Made by a program: the position numbers and the translations under genes. 64,000 bases of DNA. Origin: an uncultured Lentisphaeria bacterium (lineage in GTDB: Bacteria; Verrucomicrobiota; Lentisphaeria; Victivallales; Victivallaceae). Position 1 is the stretch's first letter, and each line of letters opens with the position of its first letter. Below the pieces are notes generated by a model. The model was given only the letters and a program-made list of their open reading frames with translations, did not search any database and was not told the origin of the DNA. The stretch is from contig CALABZ010000133.1 in assembly GCA_937888615.1 (NCBI GenBank), forward strand, positions 1-64,000. The letters are read 5' to 3'. Positions 34,170 through 42,544 of this stretch are shown here, piece by piece.

Positions 34170-36280
34170 TGAAAAAATCCTTTACGCAAATCTTCTGGTG
34201 CATGCTGATCCTCGCCCCCGCGCTGCTGCTGTTCACTGCGGTGACGGATCTGCCGCACGTGCTGGTAATTGTGACTTTCGGCTACATCCTGTCGCTCATG
34301 CGCCCGAAACCGCTGGTATGGACGGACCGGACGATCATTTACACGCTGGTGGTGATTGCGGTGACGGTGGTCCTGCTGGATCTGGTTTTTCCGTTCAATC
34401 AGGATCGTTTCGGATATATCACCATGGTCATTCAGCCGCAATTCTATACGGTGGGGGCGTTTTATCTGGCGGTGGCGCTGACCTTTTTCAATACCGGCAG
34501 GGCGATGGTCGGAGGGACGGCCGCGGTGGCGTTGTTTTCGCTGATTGCTTCGGCCGATGTCTTCAACCTCAACGTTGCAAATGCGCGGATTCCGTTGATC
34601 GACACATTCATCAACCAGCATTTCTACAATATTTACGTCTGGGTCATGTTTATTGAATTGGGGATTGTCCTGGCGGCGTTCCGCCATTCGGCCCCGGCGG
34701 TGCGGGTTTCGGCCAGAACCCTGACGACCCGGCGGATCGTGCTCGGAATCCTCTGGATCATCCTTCCGCTGTCCATCTACGGGAGTTTCAGGGTGTACCG
34801 CCATTTCGAGGGCGAGTTGAGGCGTTGGGAAAACATGCTGATCCGCATGGGTTCGCGTCAGGGCTGGATGCAACGCGGCAAAACCGTGGTATTCGACAAG
34901 GAAACCAACCTGTACCGGGTCATGAGCCCGGAAGTCCTGGCCAACCAACAGCAGATTATCATGCGAGTCATCGCCGACAGCGCGCCCGGTTACATGCGGG
35001 GGCGTGTTTACGATGAATACGCGGACGGCGTTTGGAAAGAAGCCGCCGAAAAGGAGACTCCCGCCGCTGTGGTCGAAAAGGCTTACGAGGGCATGTTGAC
35101 GTTCAAAAGTTTTTTCATTACCCCGGAACGGTCGCAATATTTCTACCAATGCCAGGTCTATCAGGACGGCAAATTCATTTCCGACGTGCTGCTGGTCCCC
35201 GGCACCATTGAAAAGCTGGATGCGATCGCCACCCGCGCCTCGATCTCCGAAAGCGGCATCATCAAATTGGACGAATGGCAGAAAGACGGCGGCTATACGG
35301 TGTTTGCCTCCGGCGGCGTTAATGAAGCTTATCCGAAGCCGGTAACGAAACTGCCGTCGTATTATCGGCAGGTTCCTCCCGGCATTCGACCGGCGCTTCG
35401 CGAAATTCTCGCTTCGATCTCCGGCCTGAAAGCCGCGCGGGCCGATGCCGAGCGCTTCCGCCTCCTGCTGGAGTGGTATCACCGGAATTTTCAGTACAGC
35501 CTGAGCTGGGAGGGCGATCCGGGGGCTGACCCTGTCGTTCATTTCCTGAAAAATGTCCGCAAGGGGCATTGCGAGCTCTACGCCGCTTCGATGGCCCTGC
35601 TGCTGCGCGAACAGGGCATTCCGGCCCGTTACGTCACCGGTTTTATCTGCGAAGAACCGCATCCGTCGGGCAAGTACTATGTGGCGCGCCTTGGTAACGC
35701 CCACGCCTGGCTGGAGGCGTTTGACCGCCAGAACCAGCGCTGGATTCTCCTCGAACCGACCCCCGCCAGCGAAATCGGCGGCCCCCGCGGCGAATGGAAT
35801 ACCTTCAGCGATTGGCGTGACCGTATCAATCAGGGATGGCAGCAATTGCTGGCCAGCTTGCGGCGCGGACTTTTCGCGGACGCTATTCTGAATGCCTTGG
35901 ATTTCATATGGACGATCCTGCGGAGCACCTTGGTCAACCCGGTCGGAATTCCACTTCTTGCCGCACTGGGTATCTGGTATTGGCGCAGGCGCCGCCGGAA
36001 ACGCCGTTTCGGCGCCGGACGCGAGTTGCCCCGCGAAATCATCGCCCTCGGCAAACTTTATCGCAAACGCGTCGCCGCCTGGGAGAAAAAACTCGCCCTG
36101 CCCCCGGAACCGGGCCGCACTTCTTCCGAACTGCTTGAACTGTTACGCCGTTCCGGCCGACTGACCCCGGAAGAATTGATACAGGCCGAAGAGTTCATTT
36201 ACCGTTATCAACGCCTGCGGTTCAGCGCCCGCCCGGTTTCCCGTGAAGAATTAAAAGCCTTGGCCGGCATAGGAAAGTAG
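34166..36280 (+). CDS. TgpA-like membrane transglutaminase
   Basis: 704 residues. About six N-terminal membrane helices precede a periplasmic transglutaminase-like domain, with a last helix near residue 590 and a cytoplasmic DUF4129-like tail. Catalytic Cys is in VRKGHCELYAAS near 472, His in LGNAHAWLEAF near 513 and Asp/Glu equivalent in WILLEPTP near 530. It overlaps DUF58 by 4 bases (two possible ATGs, 34166 or 34169). The stop codon TAG is made of the first three bases of the inverted-repeat element at 36278, so the original C-terminus may have been different. Confidence 0.9.
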   Translation: MMKKSFTQIFWCMLILAPALLLFTAVTDLPHVLVIVTFGYILSLMRPKPLVWTDRTIIYTLVVIAVTVVLLDLVFPFNQDRFGYITMVIQPQFYTVGAFYLAVALTFFNTGRAMVGGTAAVALFSLIASADVFNLNVANARIPLIDTFINQHFYNIYVWVMFIELGIVLAAFRHSAPAVRVSARTLTTRRIVLGILWIILPLSIYGSFRVYRHFEGELRRWENMLIRMGSRQGWMQRGKTVVFDKETNLYRVMSPEVLANQQQIIMRVIADSAPGYMRGRVYDEYADGVWKEAAEKETPAAVVEKAYEGMLTFKSFFITPERSQYFYQCQVYQDGKFISDVLLVPGTIEKLDAIATRASISESGIIKLDEWQKDGGYTVFASGGVNEAYPKPVTKLPSYYRQVPPGIRPALREILASISGLKAARADAERFRLLLEWYHRNFQYSLSWEGDPGADPVVHFLKNVRKGHCELYAASMALLLREQGIPARYVTGFICEEPHPSGKYYVARLGNAHAWLEAFDRQNQRWILLEPTPASEIGGPRGEWNTFSDWRDRINQGWQQLLASLRRGLFADAILNALDFIWTILRSTLVNPVGIPLLAALGIWYWRRRRRKRRFGAGRELPREIIALGKLYRKRVAAWEKKLALPPEPGRTSSELLELLRRSGRLTPEELIQAEEFIYRYQRLRFSARPVSREELKALAGIGK

Positions 36281-36524
36281 AGGGATTTCGCTCTGCGAGC
36301 GATCAGCGGCGGGTACGACCCGCTGCGACTGGACTATAGAGGGAAATGTATTATTTCGCAGGCCAAGACGTCACCCTGTCGGCAAAAATCGGGAAACAGG
36401 GTCGCAGGGAAAAACCCGGATCTGTCCGGGTTTCTCCCCGGACAAAAAGAACTTCGCGGCGGGCCGTTGCCCGCACGCGGTCCAGCGGCGGAACGCTGGT
36501 CGCTCATCGGGCGAAATCCCTTTA
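36278..36524. mobile_element. 247-bp inverted-repeat structured element, MITE-like or ncRNA
   Basis: Terminal inverted repeats TAGAGGGATTTCGCTC (36278-36293) and, reversed, TAAAGGGATTTCGCCC (36509-36524) match at 14 of 16 positions, with TA at both ends as for Tc1/mariner-IS630-type insertion. The interior folds almost completely. Inner helix GAGCGA/TCGCTC (36297/36500). Hairpins GCGGGT/ACCCGC (36309), TGCGA/TCGCA (36324/36356), ACCCTGT/ACAGGGT (36373/36396), TGTCCGGG/CCCGGACA (36423/36437), GCGGGC/GCCCGC (36459/36469) and CCAGCG/CGCTGG (36482/36494). It encodes no plausible protein. A non-autonomous mobile element fits best; a multi-branched structured RNA is the alternative. Confidence 0.55.
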
Positions 36525-36569
36525 CATTCAATTAGAAAATGGAAAAGCGGGGTTTTTTCATGGTTTTGG

Positions 36570-36598
36570 TTGATAAAAGTGTTTTAAGCGTGTATTTT
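36570..36598 (+). promoter_or_regulatory. Sigma-70-type promoter for the LptF/G-type gene
   Basis: TTGATA (36570-36575), a 17-base spacer and TATTTT (36593-36598), 29 bases before the ATG at 36628. The promoter lies outside the inverted-repeat element. Confidence 0.6.
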
Positions 36599-36627
36599 AC
36601 CGAGTTTAATGGAGATTTCTGATTTAG

Positions 36628-37716
36628 ATGAAGACACTTAATAAATATGTAACCCGGGCGTTTCTGCTGACGTTTGCAATGGCGATCGGTCTTTTGACCT
36701 TTGCCATGCTGGGGGCGCGGATGGTTGATATCATTGACCACATCGCGCAGGGGATTCCGCTCAAGCATTTTTTTCAATTTGCGTTGTATACGATGCCGGT
36801 GGTGTTGACGTTCACGGTGCCGTGGGCGATTCTGGTGGCGGTGAGTCTGGTATTTGGACGGCTTTCGGCGGACAGTGAGATTACCGCCATGCGGGCCTGC
36901 GGCATATCGATCCTGCAGATTGTTTCGCCGGTACTGGTGGTGGCGTTTCTGATGACGCTGGTATGCCTGTATTTGCAGGTGAATGTGGGACCGAAGCTGT
37001 TGGGCGAATCGCGAATGATGATTTCCGGCGCGGTGGTGGAAAATCCCATTGCCATATTCGAACCGGGCCGTCAGGTGCAGTTCGAGAATAATTTGATTTA
37101 TATTGATGACAAGGTGGAAGGCGACCGGGTCAAGAATATCCAGATTTTTACGATGGATGACAAAAGCCGTGAGTACGAGCAGGACATTACCGCCGCCAAT
37201 GGCCGGTTTCTGGTGGACCATGAGCGGCAGATTTTGACGGTGGAACTTTTTGACTGCATGATCCGCGACCGCAAGTCCAAGCCCGAAACCCGGGCGTACA
37301 GTGAAAAAGTGTCGTTTTCTTTTAACTACGGGCAGGAGTTCAACAAATTTCGTATCGGCATTAAGCCCAAATATATGACGATGCGCGATCTCCTCGCCAG
37401 AATCCATATCGACCGCAAGCTCGGGCGTGACACCACCAGTCTGGAAGTGGAAATGAACCAGCGCATTGCGTTCGCCCTGTCGCCGATCGCCTTTATTCTG
37501 TTGGGATTGCCGCTGGCGATCAGGACTTCGCGGCGCGAAACGTCGGTCGGTATTTTTCTGAGTGTGGTGTTGGGCGGGTTCTTCTTCCTTTCGATTATTC
37601 TTTGTGAATCGCTCACGTCCCATCCGGCGTTGATGCCTCAATATCTCCTATGGCTGCCGAACCTGATTTACCAGATAGGCGGGGCCATTATGATCTACCG
37701 GATCGTCAAGCACTGA
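36628..37716 (+). CDS. LptF/LptG family LPS export permease (YjgP/YjgQ)
   Basis: 362 residues. Three N-terminal membrane helices, a periplasmic jellyroll-like domain (about 120-265) and three C-terminal helices are the fixed layout of LptF/LptG. The N-terminus LNKYVTRAFLLTF and the segment LSADSEITAMRACGIS near 86-101 (coupling helix contacting LptB) are family hallmarks. It extracts LPS from the inner membrane with LptB. Only one of the usual two genes is here; whether it is F or G is not decided. A promoter is at 36570. Confidence 0.9.
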   Translation: MKTLNKYVTRAFLLTFAMAIGLLTFAMLGARMVDIIDHIAQGIPLKHFFQFALYTMPVVLTFTVPWAILVAVSLVFGRLSADSEITAMRACGISILQIVSPVLVVAFLMTLVCLYLQVNVGPKLLGESRMMISGAVVENPIAIFEPGRQVQFENNLIYIDDKVEGDRVKNIQIFTMDDKSREYEQDITAANGRFLVDHERQILTVELFDCMIRDRKSKPETRAYSEKVSFSFNYGQEFNKFRIGIKPKYMTMRDLLARIHIDRKLGRDTTSLEVEMNQRIAFALSPIAFILLGLPLAIRTSRRETSVGIFLSVVLGGFFFLSIILCESLTSHPALMPQYLLWLPNLIYQIGGAIMIYRIVKH

Positions 37717-37796
37717 TCTTGCCTGAAATCAAGGGTTTCCGGGCGAAGGGTTGACATTTCCCTCTTAAGATGAAGTTCAATCAAGAGGTAAATGTT

Positions 37797-39194
37797 ATGA
37801 GTGACTACAGCTATTTATGGAAACGGGAAAATCCCTTTTATTCTCTGCACAAAGAAACCTGGGAGCGTTCCCGGGACGCCTACTCGGGCGGTTCGGACTA
37901 TATCGACCTGGCGCTGATCAAGCATATTTCCGAGGTGGATGTGGAGTTTGTCGAACGCCGCAGGCGTGCTTATTATTTCAACTATCCGCGCAAAATCGCC
38001 CGGTTGATCACCCAATACGTTTTGTCCGAGGAACCCCGCCGCCGCAACGCCGCTCCGGAACTCGAAGAGGATTTCTCGCGCAGCGGCCTGCGCACCAATG
38101 AAGTCATGCGCCAGTTTTCAACCATGCTGAACGTGTATGGGGAGGCGTGGCTTCTGGTGGACATGCCGGAATTTTCCGGCGAAATAGACCCCGAGCGTCA
38201 GAAACGCGAACGCATCAGGCCCTATGCCCTGGCGCTTTCGCCGCTGGCCGTCGTCGATTGGAGCTACGGCGAAGACGGAGCGTTGGCCTGGGCGGTGGTG
38301 GCTGAAAACGGGACTTATTCCCCCAATCCTTTCCTTCCTCCTGTCCGTTTCAGCCGCCGCCGCCTCTGGACCAGGGACGGCTGGTTCCTCTTCGAACGCG
38401 AGAACGAAACCGGCATGGTTTTCCTGAAGGACAGCGCTGCCCACAAGCTCGACCGTGTACCGTTGATCCGGGGCATTGAATCCGACGGCTTCGGCATGGA
38501 CGCCAATCATTGGTTCGAAGACGCCGTCCGTATTTCCGATGCCATTTTGAATAATGAGTCCGAGGCGCAGATGAACGCGGTCAAGCAGATGTTCGGCCTC
38601 CTCGTCATTTCCGAAAGTTTCGCCCGCAGCGCCCGTGCCAACACCCCCGACTCCTCCTCGGAACCCGGCGGCGGCAAGTTCAGCCATATTCTCGCCCGTT
38701 CCGCCGCGATCTGGGAGAGTAACGAGGAAAAGGGCATCAGCCGCTACATTTCCCCGTCCGGCATTGAAACTCAGGCGATCCGCACTGAAAATCTGAACCT
38801 GAAAAAAGAACTATTCGATGTGATCGGGCTGGCGGTACAGAAAGACAGCGCCACCGAACAGACTGCCGAATCCAAGGCCTGGGACCACCAGAATGTCAAG
38901 CAGTTCCTGGTCTCCCGCGCCGACATCCTTGAACAGGCCGAACAGATGGCGTGGGAACTGATGCACTGCTGGGACCGGAGTGTGGAGGTGCCGGAGGTCG
39001 TCTACAACCGCGATTTCGCCGTCACCGAACTGAAAAGTTCCGTCGAAGCCCTGCTCGGTCTGGAACAGATCAGCCACAGCGGCGAGTTCAGCAAGGAGAT
39101 CGCCCGCAGTGCCGTGGGACTGCTGGAAAAGATCAACCGGATTTCTCCGGCGGCCCGCCGCAAAATCCTGGAGGAAATCGATCATGCTGGATGA
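37797..39194 (+). CDS. Phage portal-like protein
   Basis: 465 residues from the ATG at 37797 (GAGG 9 bases upstream); an ATG at 37770 is alternative. The sequence resembles the DUF4055/SPP1 gp6-type portal group: an N-terminal segment with FVERRRRAYYFNYPRKIARLI, a middle domain, a stem/wing region and a long charged C-terminal helix set ending near RRKILEEID. Portals form the ring through which DNA enters a capsid. The zinc-knuckle gene and a large terminase follow with overlaps. No capsid, protease, tail or integrase gene is nearby. Call rests on overall resemblance plus the terminase neighbour. Confidence 0.7.
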   Translation: MSDYSYLWKRENPFYSLHKETWERSRDAYSGGSDYIDLALIKHISEVDVEFVERRRRAYYFNYPRKIARLITQYVLSEEPRRRNAAPELEEDFSRSGLRTNEVMRQFSTMLNVYGEAWLLVDMPEFSGEIDPERQKRERIRPYALALSPLAVVDWSYGEDGALAWAVVAENGTYSPNPFLPPVRFSRRRLWTRDGWFLFERENETGMVFLKDSAAHKLDRVPLIRGIESDGFGMDANHWFEDAVRISDAILNNESEAQMNAVKQMFGLLVISESFARSARANTPDSSSEPGGGKFSHILARSAAIWESNEEKGISRYISPSGIETQAIRTENLNLKKELFDVIGLAVQKDSATEQTAESKAWDHQNVKQFLVSRADILEQAEQMAWELMHCWDRSVEVPEVVYNRDFAVTELKSSVEALLGLEQISHSGEFSKEIARSAVGLLEKINRISPAARRKILEEIDHAG

Positions 39195-39477
39195 TAAGTT
39201 CAATGAAAAAATTACGATCCGTATTCCCGACGCCGTGGTCGACGGCGTCATGACCTATCAGGACTACGTCGGTCAGGCGATGGTGACGGAAAGCACCTCC
39301 GCACAGATCGAGCCGAAGTCCAAAGTCACGCTGAACCGGACATTTCTGGTCAAGACCCGTTGTGAACCGTGTCCCGGCGCGATTATCCTTTACCACGACG
39401 AAACGCACTACCTGAAAACGGTCCGAAGCTGTCGCAATATCACCGGCGAACTGGAGTGCTACCGATGCACAAGCTGA
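39184..39477 (+). CDS. Small phage-type protein with two CxxC pairs
   Basis: 97 residues, family not recognised. It begins 11 bases before the portal stop, with GGAGG 9 bases upstream, and ends 13 bases inside the terminase start, so all three are translationally coupled. The C-terminal half has CEPC and, about 30 residues later, CYRC, a spacing suited to a zinc ribbon. The N-terminal half (KITIRIPDAVVDGVMTYQDYV) looks beta/alpha. An accessory of DNA packaging is a reasonable inference from position only. Confidence 0.65.
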   Translation: MLDDKFNEKITIRIPDAVVDGVMTYQDYVGQAMVTESTSAQIEPKSKVTLNRTFLVKTRCEPCPGAIILYHDETHYLKTVRSCRNITGELECYRCTS

Positions 39478-40730
39478 ATTCGTCGTTCACCCGGACCGCC
39501 GACCAGCAAAACGCCGTCAAACTGTTAAAAAGCCGCGCCGCCAACATCCTGTTGTTCGGCGGTTCGCGTTCCGGCAAGACCTTTATCCTGATCTATGCGA
39601 TCATCTGTCGGGCCTTGCAGGCGTCGGAGAGCCGCCATGTGATCCTGCGTTACCGTTTCAACGCGGTTAAACAGTCGGTCGGTTACGACACGCTTCCGAA
39701 AGTGATGAAACTGGCGTTTCCGCGCCTGCGTTACGAACTCAACCGCAGCGACTGGTTCGTCCGGCTGCCGAACGGTTCCGAAATCTGGCTGGGGGGCTTG
39801 GACGATCACGACCGGGTGGATAAAATTCTGGGCAAGGAATACGCCACGGTTTATTTCAATGAATGTTCGGAGATCAGTTACCATGCGGTGACGACCGCGA
39901 TGAGCCGCTTGGCCCAGCGCACGGCGGTGCCGAACAAGGCGTTTTTCGACTGCAATCCAAGCGGGAAATCGCATTGGAGCTATCAACTGTTTGTCGAAAA
40001 AATCGAGCCGCAGGGCAAAACGCCATTGAAGTTCCCGGAACGTTACGCCTGCATGCAGATGAACCCGCAGGGAAACTCCGCCAACCTGCCGGAAAGCTAC
40101 ATCGAGGAAACCCTGGCCGGATTGCCGGAGCGCCAGCGCCAACGCTTCCTTGACGGTTCCTGGCTTGACGACATGGCGGGGGCGCTCTGGCAGCGTGCCA
40201 TGATCGAGCCGTTCCGGGTGGTGAATCCGCCGTTGTTGACCCGGATCGTCATCGGGGTGGATCCGGCGGTTACGTCGCGCCCGGATTCGGACGAAACCGG
40301 CATTGTCGCCGCCGGACTGGGGACCGACAACCATTATTATGTACTGGGCGATGCTTCTTTGCAGGGGACTCCCGCGCAATGGGCGGCGGCGGTCGATGAT
40401 CAATACCGTTATTTTCGTGCCGATCGCGTAGTGGCGGAAGTCAATAACGGCGGCGATCTGATTATCGCCAATCTGCGCAACGTCAACCCGGCCATAAGCT
40501 GTCGAAGCATTATCGCCACCCGCGGCAAACTCGTTCGTGCCGAACCGATCGCGGCTCTTTATGAACTCGGACGGGTGCATCACGTCGGGATTTTTCCCGA
40601 GCTGGAAGACCAGATGTGCAATTACAATCCGTCGACGACCGCTTACAGTCCGGACCGCATGGATGCGTTGGTATGGGCGTTGACCGAGCTTTCGGGGAGT
40701 GCCGGCGGCAGTCGCGCCATCATGGCGTAA
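39465..40730 (+). CDS. Phage terminase large subunit (ATPase-nuclease)
   Basis: 421 residues from the ATG at 39465 (GGAG upstream). Walker A LFGGSRSGKT is near residue 30 and Walker B YATVYFNECSE near 126, followed by the coupling motif FFDCNPSGKSHW. The RNase-H-like nuclease domain begins VIGVDPAVT near 262, with further acidic sites in AEVNNGG and in DRMDALVWAL near the C-terminus. Length is that of a complete terminase, with all motifs intact. It drives DNA into procapsids. The portal gene lies upstream, the reverse of the usual terminase-then-portal order. Confidence 0.9.
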   Translation: MHKLNSSFTRTADQQNAVKLLKSRAANILLFGGSRSGKTFILIYAIICRALQASESRHVILRYRFNAVKQSVGYDTLPKVMKLAFPRLRYELNRSDWFVRLPNGSEIWLGGLDDHDRVDKILGKEYATVYFNECSEISYHAVTTAMSRLAQRTAVPNKAFFDCNPSGKSHWSYQLFVEKIEPQGKTPLKFPERYACMQMNPQGNSANLPESYIEETLAGLPERQRQRFLDGSWLDDMAGALWQRAMIEPFRVVNPPLLTRIVIGVDPAVTSRPDSDETGIVAAGLGTDNHYYVLGDASLQGTPAQWAAAVDDQYRYFRADRVVAEVNNGGDLIIANLRNVNPAISCRSIIATRGKLVRAEPIAALYELGRVHHVGIFPELEDQMCNYNPSTTAYSPDRMDALVWALTELSGSAGGSRAIMA

Positions 40731-40736
40731 CGAAAC

Positions 40737-41564
40737 TCAACGGCGGTAGGTTTTGCCGAAAAGTTTCATGACTTCCTGCAAGTCGCTCCAGACATCGCGC
40801 TTGGCCTCCGGACGGCGCAGCAGAAAAGCCGGATGATAAGCCGGCATGACTTTGATCCCTTTGTATTCGCCCCATTGGCCGCGGCGGCGCATGATTCCGG
40901 TCAGTCCCAGGATGTATTGCAGGGGAGTCGCCCCCAACAGGACGATGACCTCGGGCTGGATCACTTCGATCTGGCGCTCCAGGTAGGGGAGACAGGCGTT
41001 GGCTTCGTCGGGCAGCGGCACCCGGTTGTTCGGTGGGCGGCATTTGACGATATTGGCGATATAGACTTCCTCCCGGCTGAACTGCATGGCGTTGATCATC
41101 TTGGTCAGGAGTTGGCCGGCGGCGCCGACGAACGGTCTGCCCTGTTCGTCTTCGTCCATGCCGGGTCCCTCGCCGATAAACATCAACTTTGCCTGCGGGT
41201 TTCCTTCACCGAATACGACATTGTTCCGGCGCTGATGCAGTTCGCAGTTTCGGCAGGTCAGCGTCATCAGCCGGAGTTCATCCAACGATAATTCGTTGAG
41301 TGGGCAGGGCGTAATCTGCTGGTGGCGCTGGAATACCGGTTTCGGAATGGGAGCGAACGCCGGGGATTTTTCTATCGGTTTTTCCGGTGCGGAAGGAATT
41401 TCCGGCGCCGCGGGCTGTGGAGGAGCAGGCGGAGCGGAGGCTTTGGCGGCCTCATTGTAAAATTGGTCGAGAACCTCCGGCGCCACCGAGGCACGCGGTG
41501 ATTTGGCCTGTTCGTGTTTCAGGCACTCCATCATGGCGTCGAAAAATGGCGGGGAATCATTCAT
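40737..41564 (-). CDS. Uracil-DNA glycosylase, family 4 (iron-sulfur)
   Basis: 275 residues. Residues 1-85 are a Pro/Ala-rich linker region. The catalytic domain has FIGEGPGMDEDEQGRPFVG near 132-150, cysteines CRNC (near 105), KCRPPNNR and CLPYLERQ for the 4Fe-4S cluster, and AYHPAFLLR near the end. It removes uracil from DNA in base-excision repair (EC 3.2.2.27). It ends 6 bases from the convergent terminase and starts overlapping the SDR gene by 4 bases. Confidence 0.93.
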   Translation of the reverse strand: MNDSPPFFDAMMECLKHEQAKSPRASVAPEVLDQFYNEAAKASAPPAPPQPAAPEIPSAPEKPIEKSPAFAPIPKPVFQRHQQITPCPLNELSLDELRLMTLTCRNCELHQRRNNVVFGEGNPQAKLMFIGEGPGMDEDEQGRPFVGAAGQLLTKMINAMQFSREEVYIANIVKCRPPNNRVPLPDEANACLPYLERQIEVIQPEVIVLLGATPLQYILGLTGIMRRRGQWGEYKGIKVMPAYHPAFLLRRPEAKRDVWSDLQEVMKLFGKTYRR

Positions 41565-42532
41565 TGCTGAGTTTCAAGTTTCATTTGATGGCTGACATCG
41601 TCGATGATCCGGTCCAGGGAGAGCGTCGGGCGCCAACCGGTCAGCTCGTTAATTGCGTCCGTGGAGGGACGGCGGCGCAACATGTCTTCGAACCCTTTTT
41701 CGCAGGCTTTGTCATAGGGGATCATCTCAATGGCGGAATTGCTGCCGAGCTGTTTGATGATTTTTTCGGCAAGTTCCTTGATGGTAATGACATCCCGGCT
41801 GCCGATGTTGAACACACGCCCGATGGAATCCTTGCATTCGGCCAGGGAACGGATCGCCCGGACCGTGTCGAATACATGGCAGAAACAACGTGACTGGGTT
41901 CCGTCCCCATATACCGGAATCGGTTTGTCGGACAATGCCGCCGATACCATTCGGGGAATCACCATGCCGTAACGGCCAGTCTGCCGGGGCCCGACGATAT
42001 TGAAGAACCGCATCACGGTTCCCGGAAAGCCGGAGGCGCGGTGATGTGCCATCAGATAAAATTCATCCAGCAGTTTACTGCACGCGTAGGACCAGCGGGA
42101 ATGGTACGGGGAGCCGATCAGCAGGTCGTCCGTTTCGGTGAATTCGGGTTCTTTGGATTTGCCGTATACCTCGCTGGTGGAGGCGATCAGCGTGCGTTTG
42201 CCGTGCAGTGCAGCGCTGTTCAGCACCCGTTCGGTGCCGTGTACGTTGGTGATGATGGTATGGACGGGATCGTGTACGACCAGTTCCACGCCCACCGCCG
42301 CGGCCAGGTGGATGATGATGTCGGAATCGGCGATATCGCGGTCAAGCCCGGCGTATTCCAGAACATCCGCCTTGACGAAACGCAATGCGGGATTGTCGAT
42401 GACACCGGCAAGGTTGGCGGCCGAACCGGTGGCCAGATTGTCGATGACTTTGACCTGATGCCCGTCCGCCAACAGCGACTCGGTCAGGTGCCCTCCAATG
42501 AATCCCGCCCCTCCGGTGATCAAATACTTCAT
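41561..42532 (-). CDS. NAD-dependent nucleotide-sugar epimerase/dehydratase
   Basis: 323 residues. Extended SDR: N-terminal ITGGAGFIGGHL, NAD-region HLAAAVGVELV, catalytic Ser/Tyr/Lys in ASTSEVYGKS and YACSK, and NIVGPRQTGRYGMVIPRMV. The set suits UDP-glucose 4-epimerase or UDP-glucuronate-type enzymes; the exact substrate cannot be told. It lies between pssA (12 bases away) and udg, in an envelope-lipid operon. Confidence 0.85.
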   Translation of the reverse strand: MKYLITGGAGFIGGHLTESLLADGHQVKVIDNLATGSAANLAGVIDNPALRFVKADVLEYAGLDRDIADSDIIIHLAAAVGVELVVHDPVHTIITNVHGTERVLNSAALHGKRTLIASTSEVYGKSKEPEFTETDDLLIGSPYHSRWSYACSKLLDEFYLMAHHRASGFPGTVMRFFNIVGPRQTGRYGMVIPRMVSAALSDKPIPVYGDGTQSRCFCHVFDTVRAIRSLAECKDSIGRVFNIGSRDVITIKELAEKIIKQLGSNSAIEMIPYDKACEKGFEDMLRRRPSTDAINELTGWRPTLSLDRIIDDVSHQMKLETQQ

Positions 42533-42544
42533 ACGAATCTCCAG

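Noticed and set aside
33923..35845. 640-codon minus-strand frame opposite the transglutaminase
   Set aside because: The plus strand carries a complete catalytic triad and fits the moxR-DUF58 operon; the antisense product is rich in His/Arg/Gln repeats typical of a shadow.
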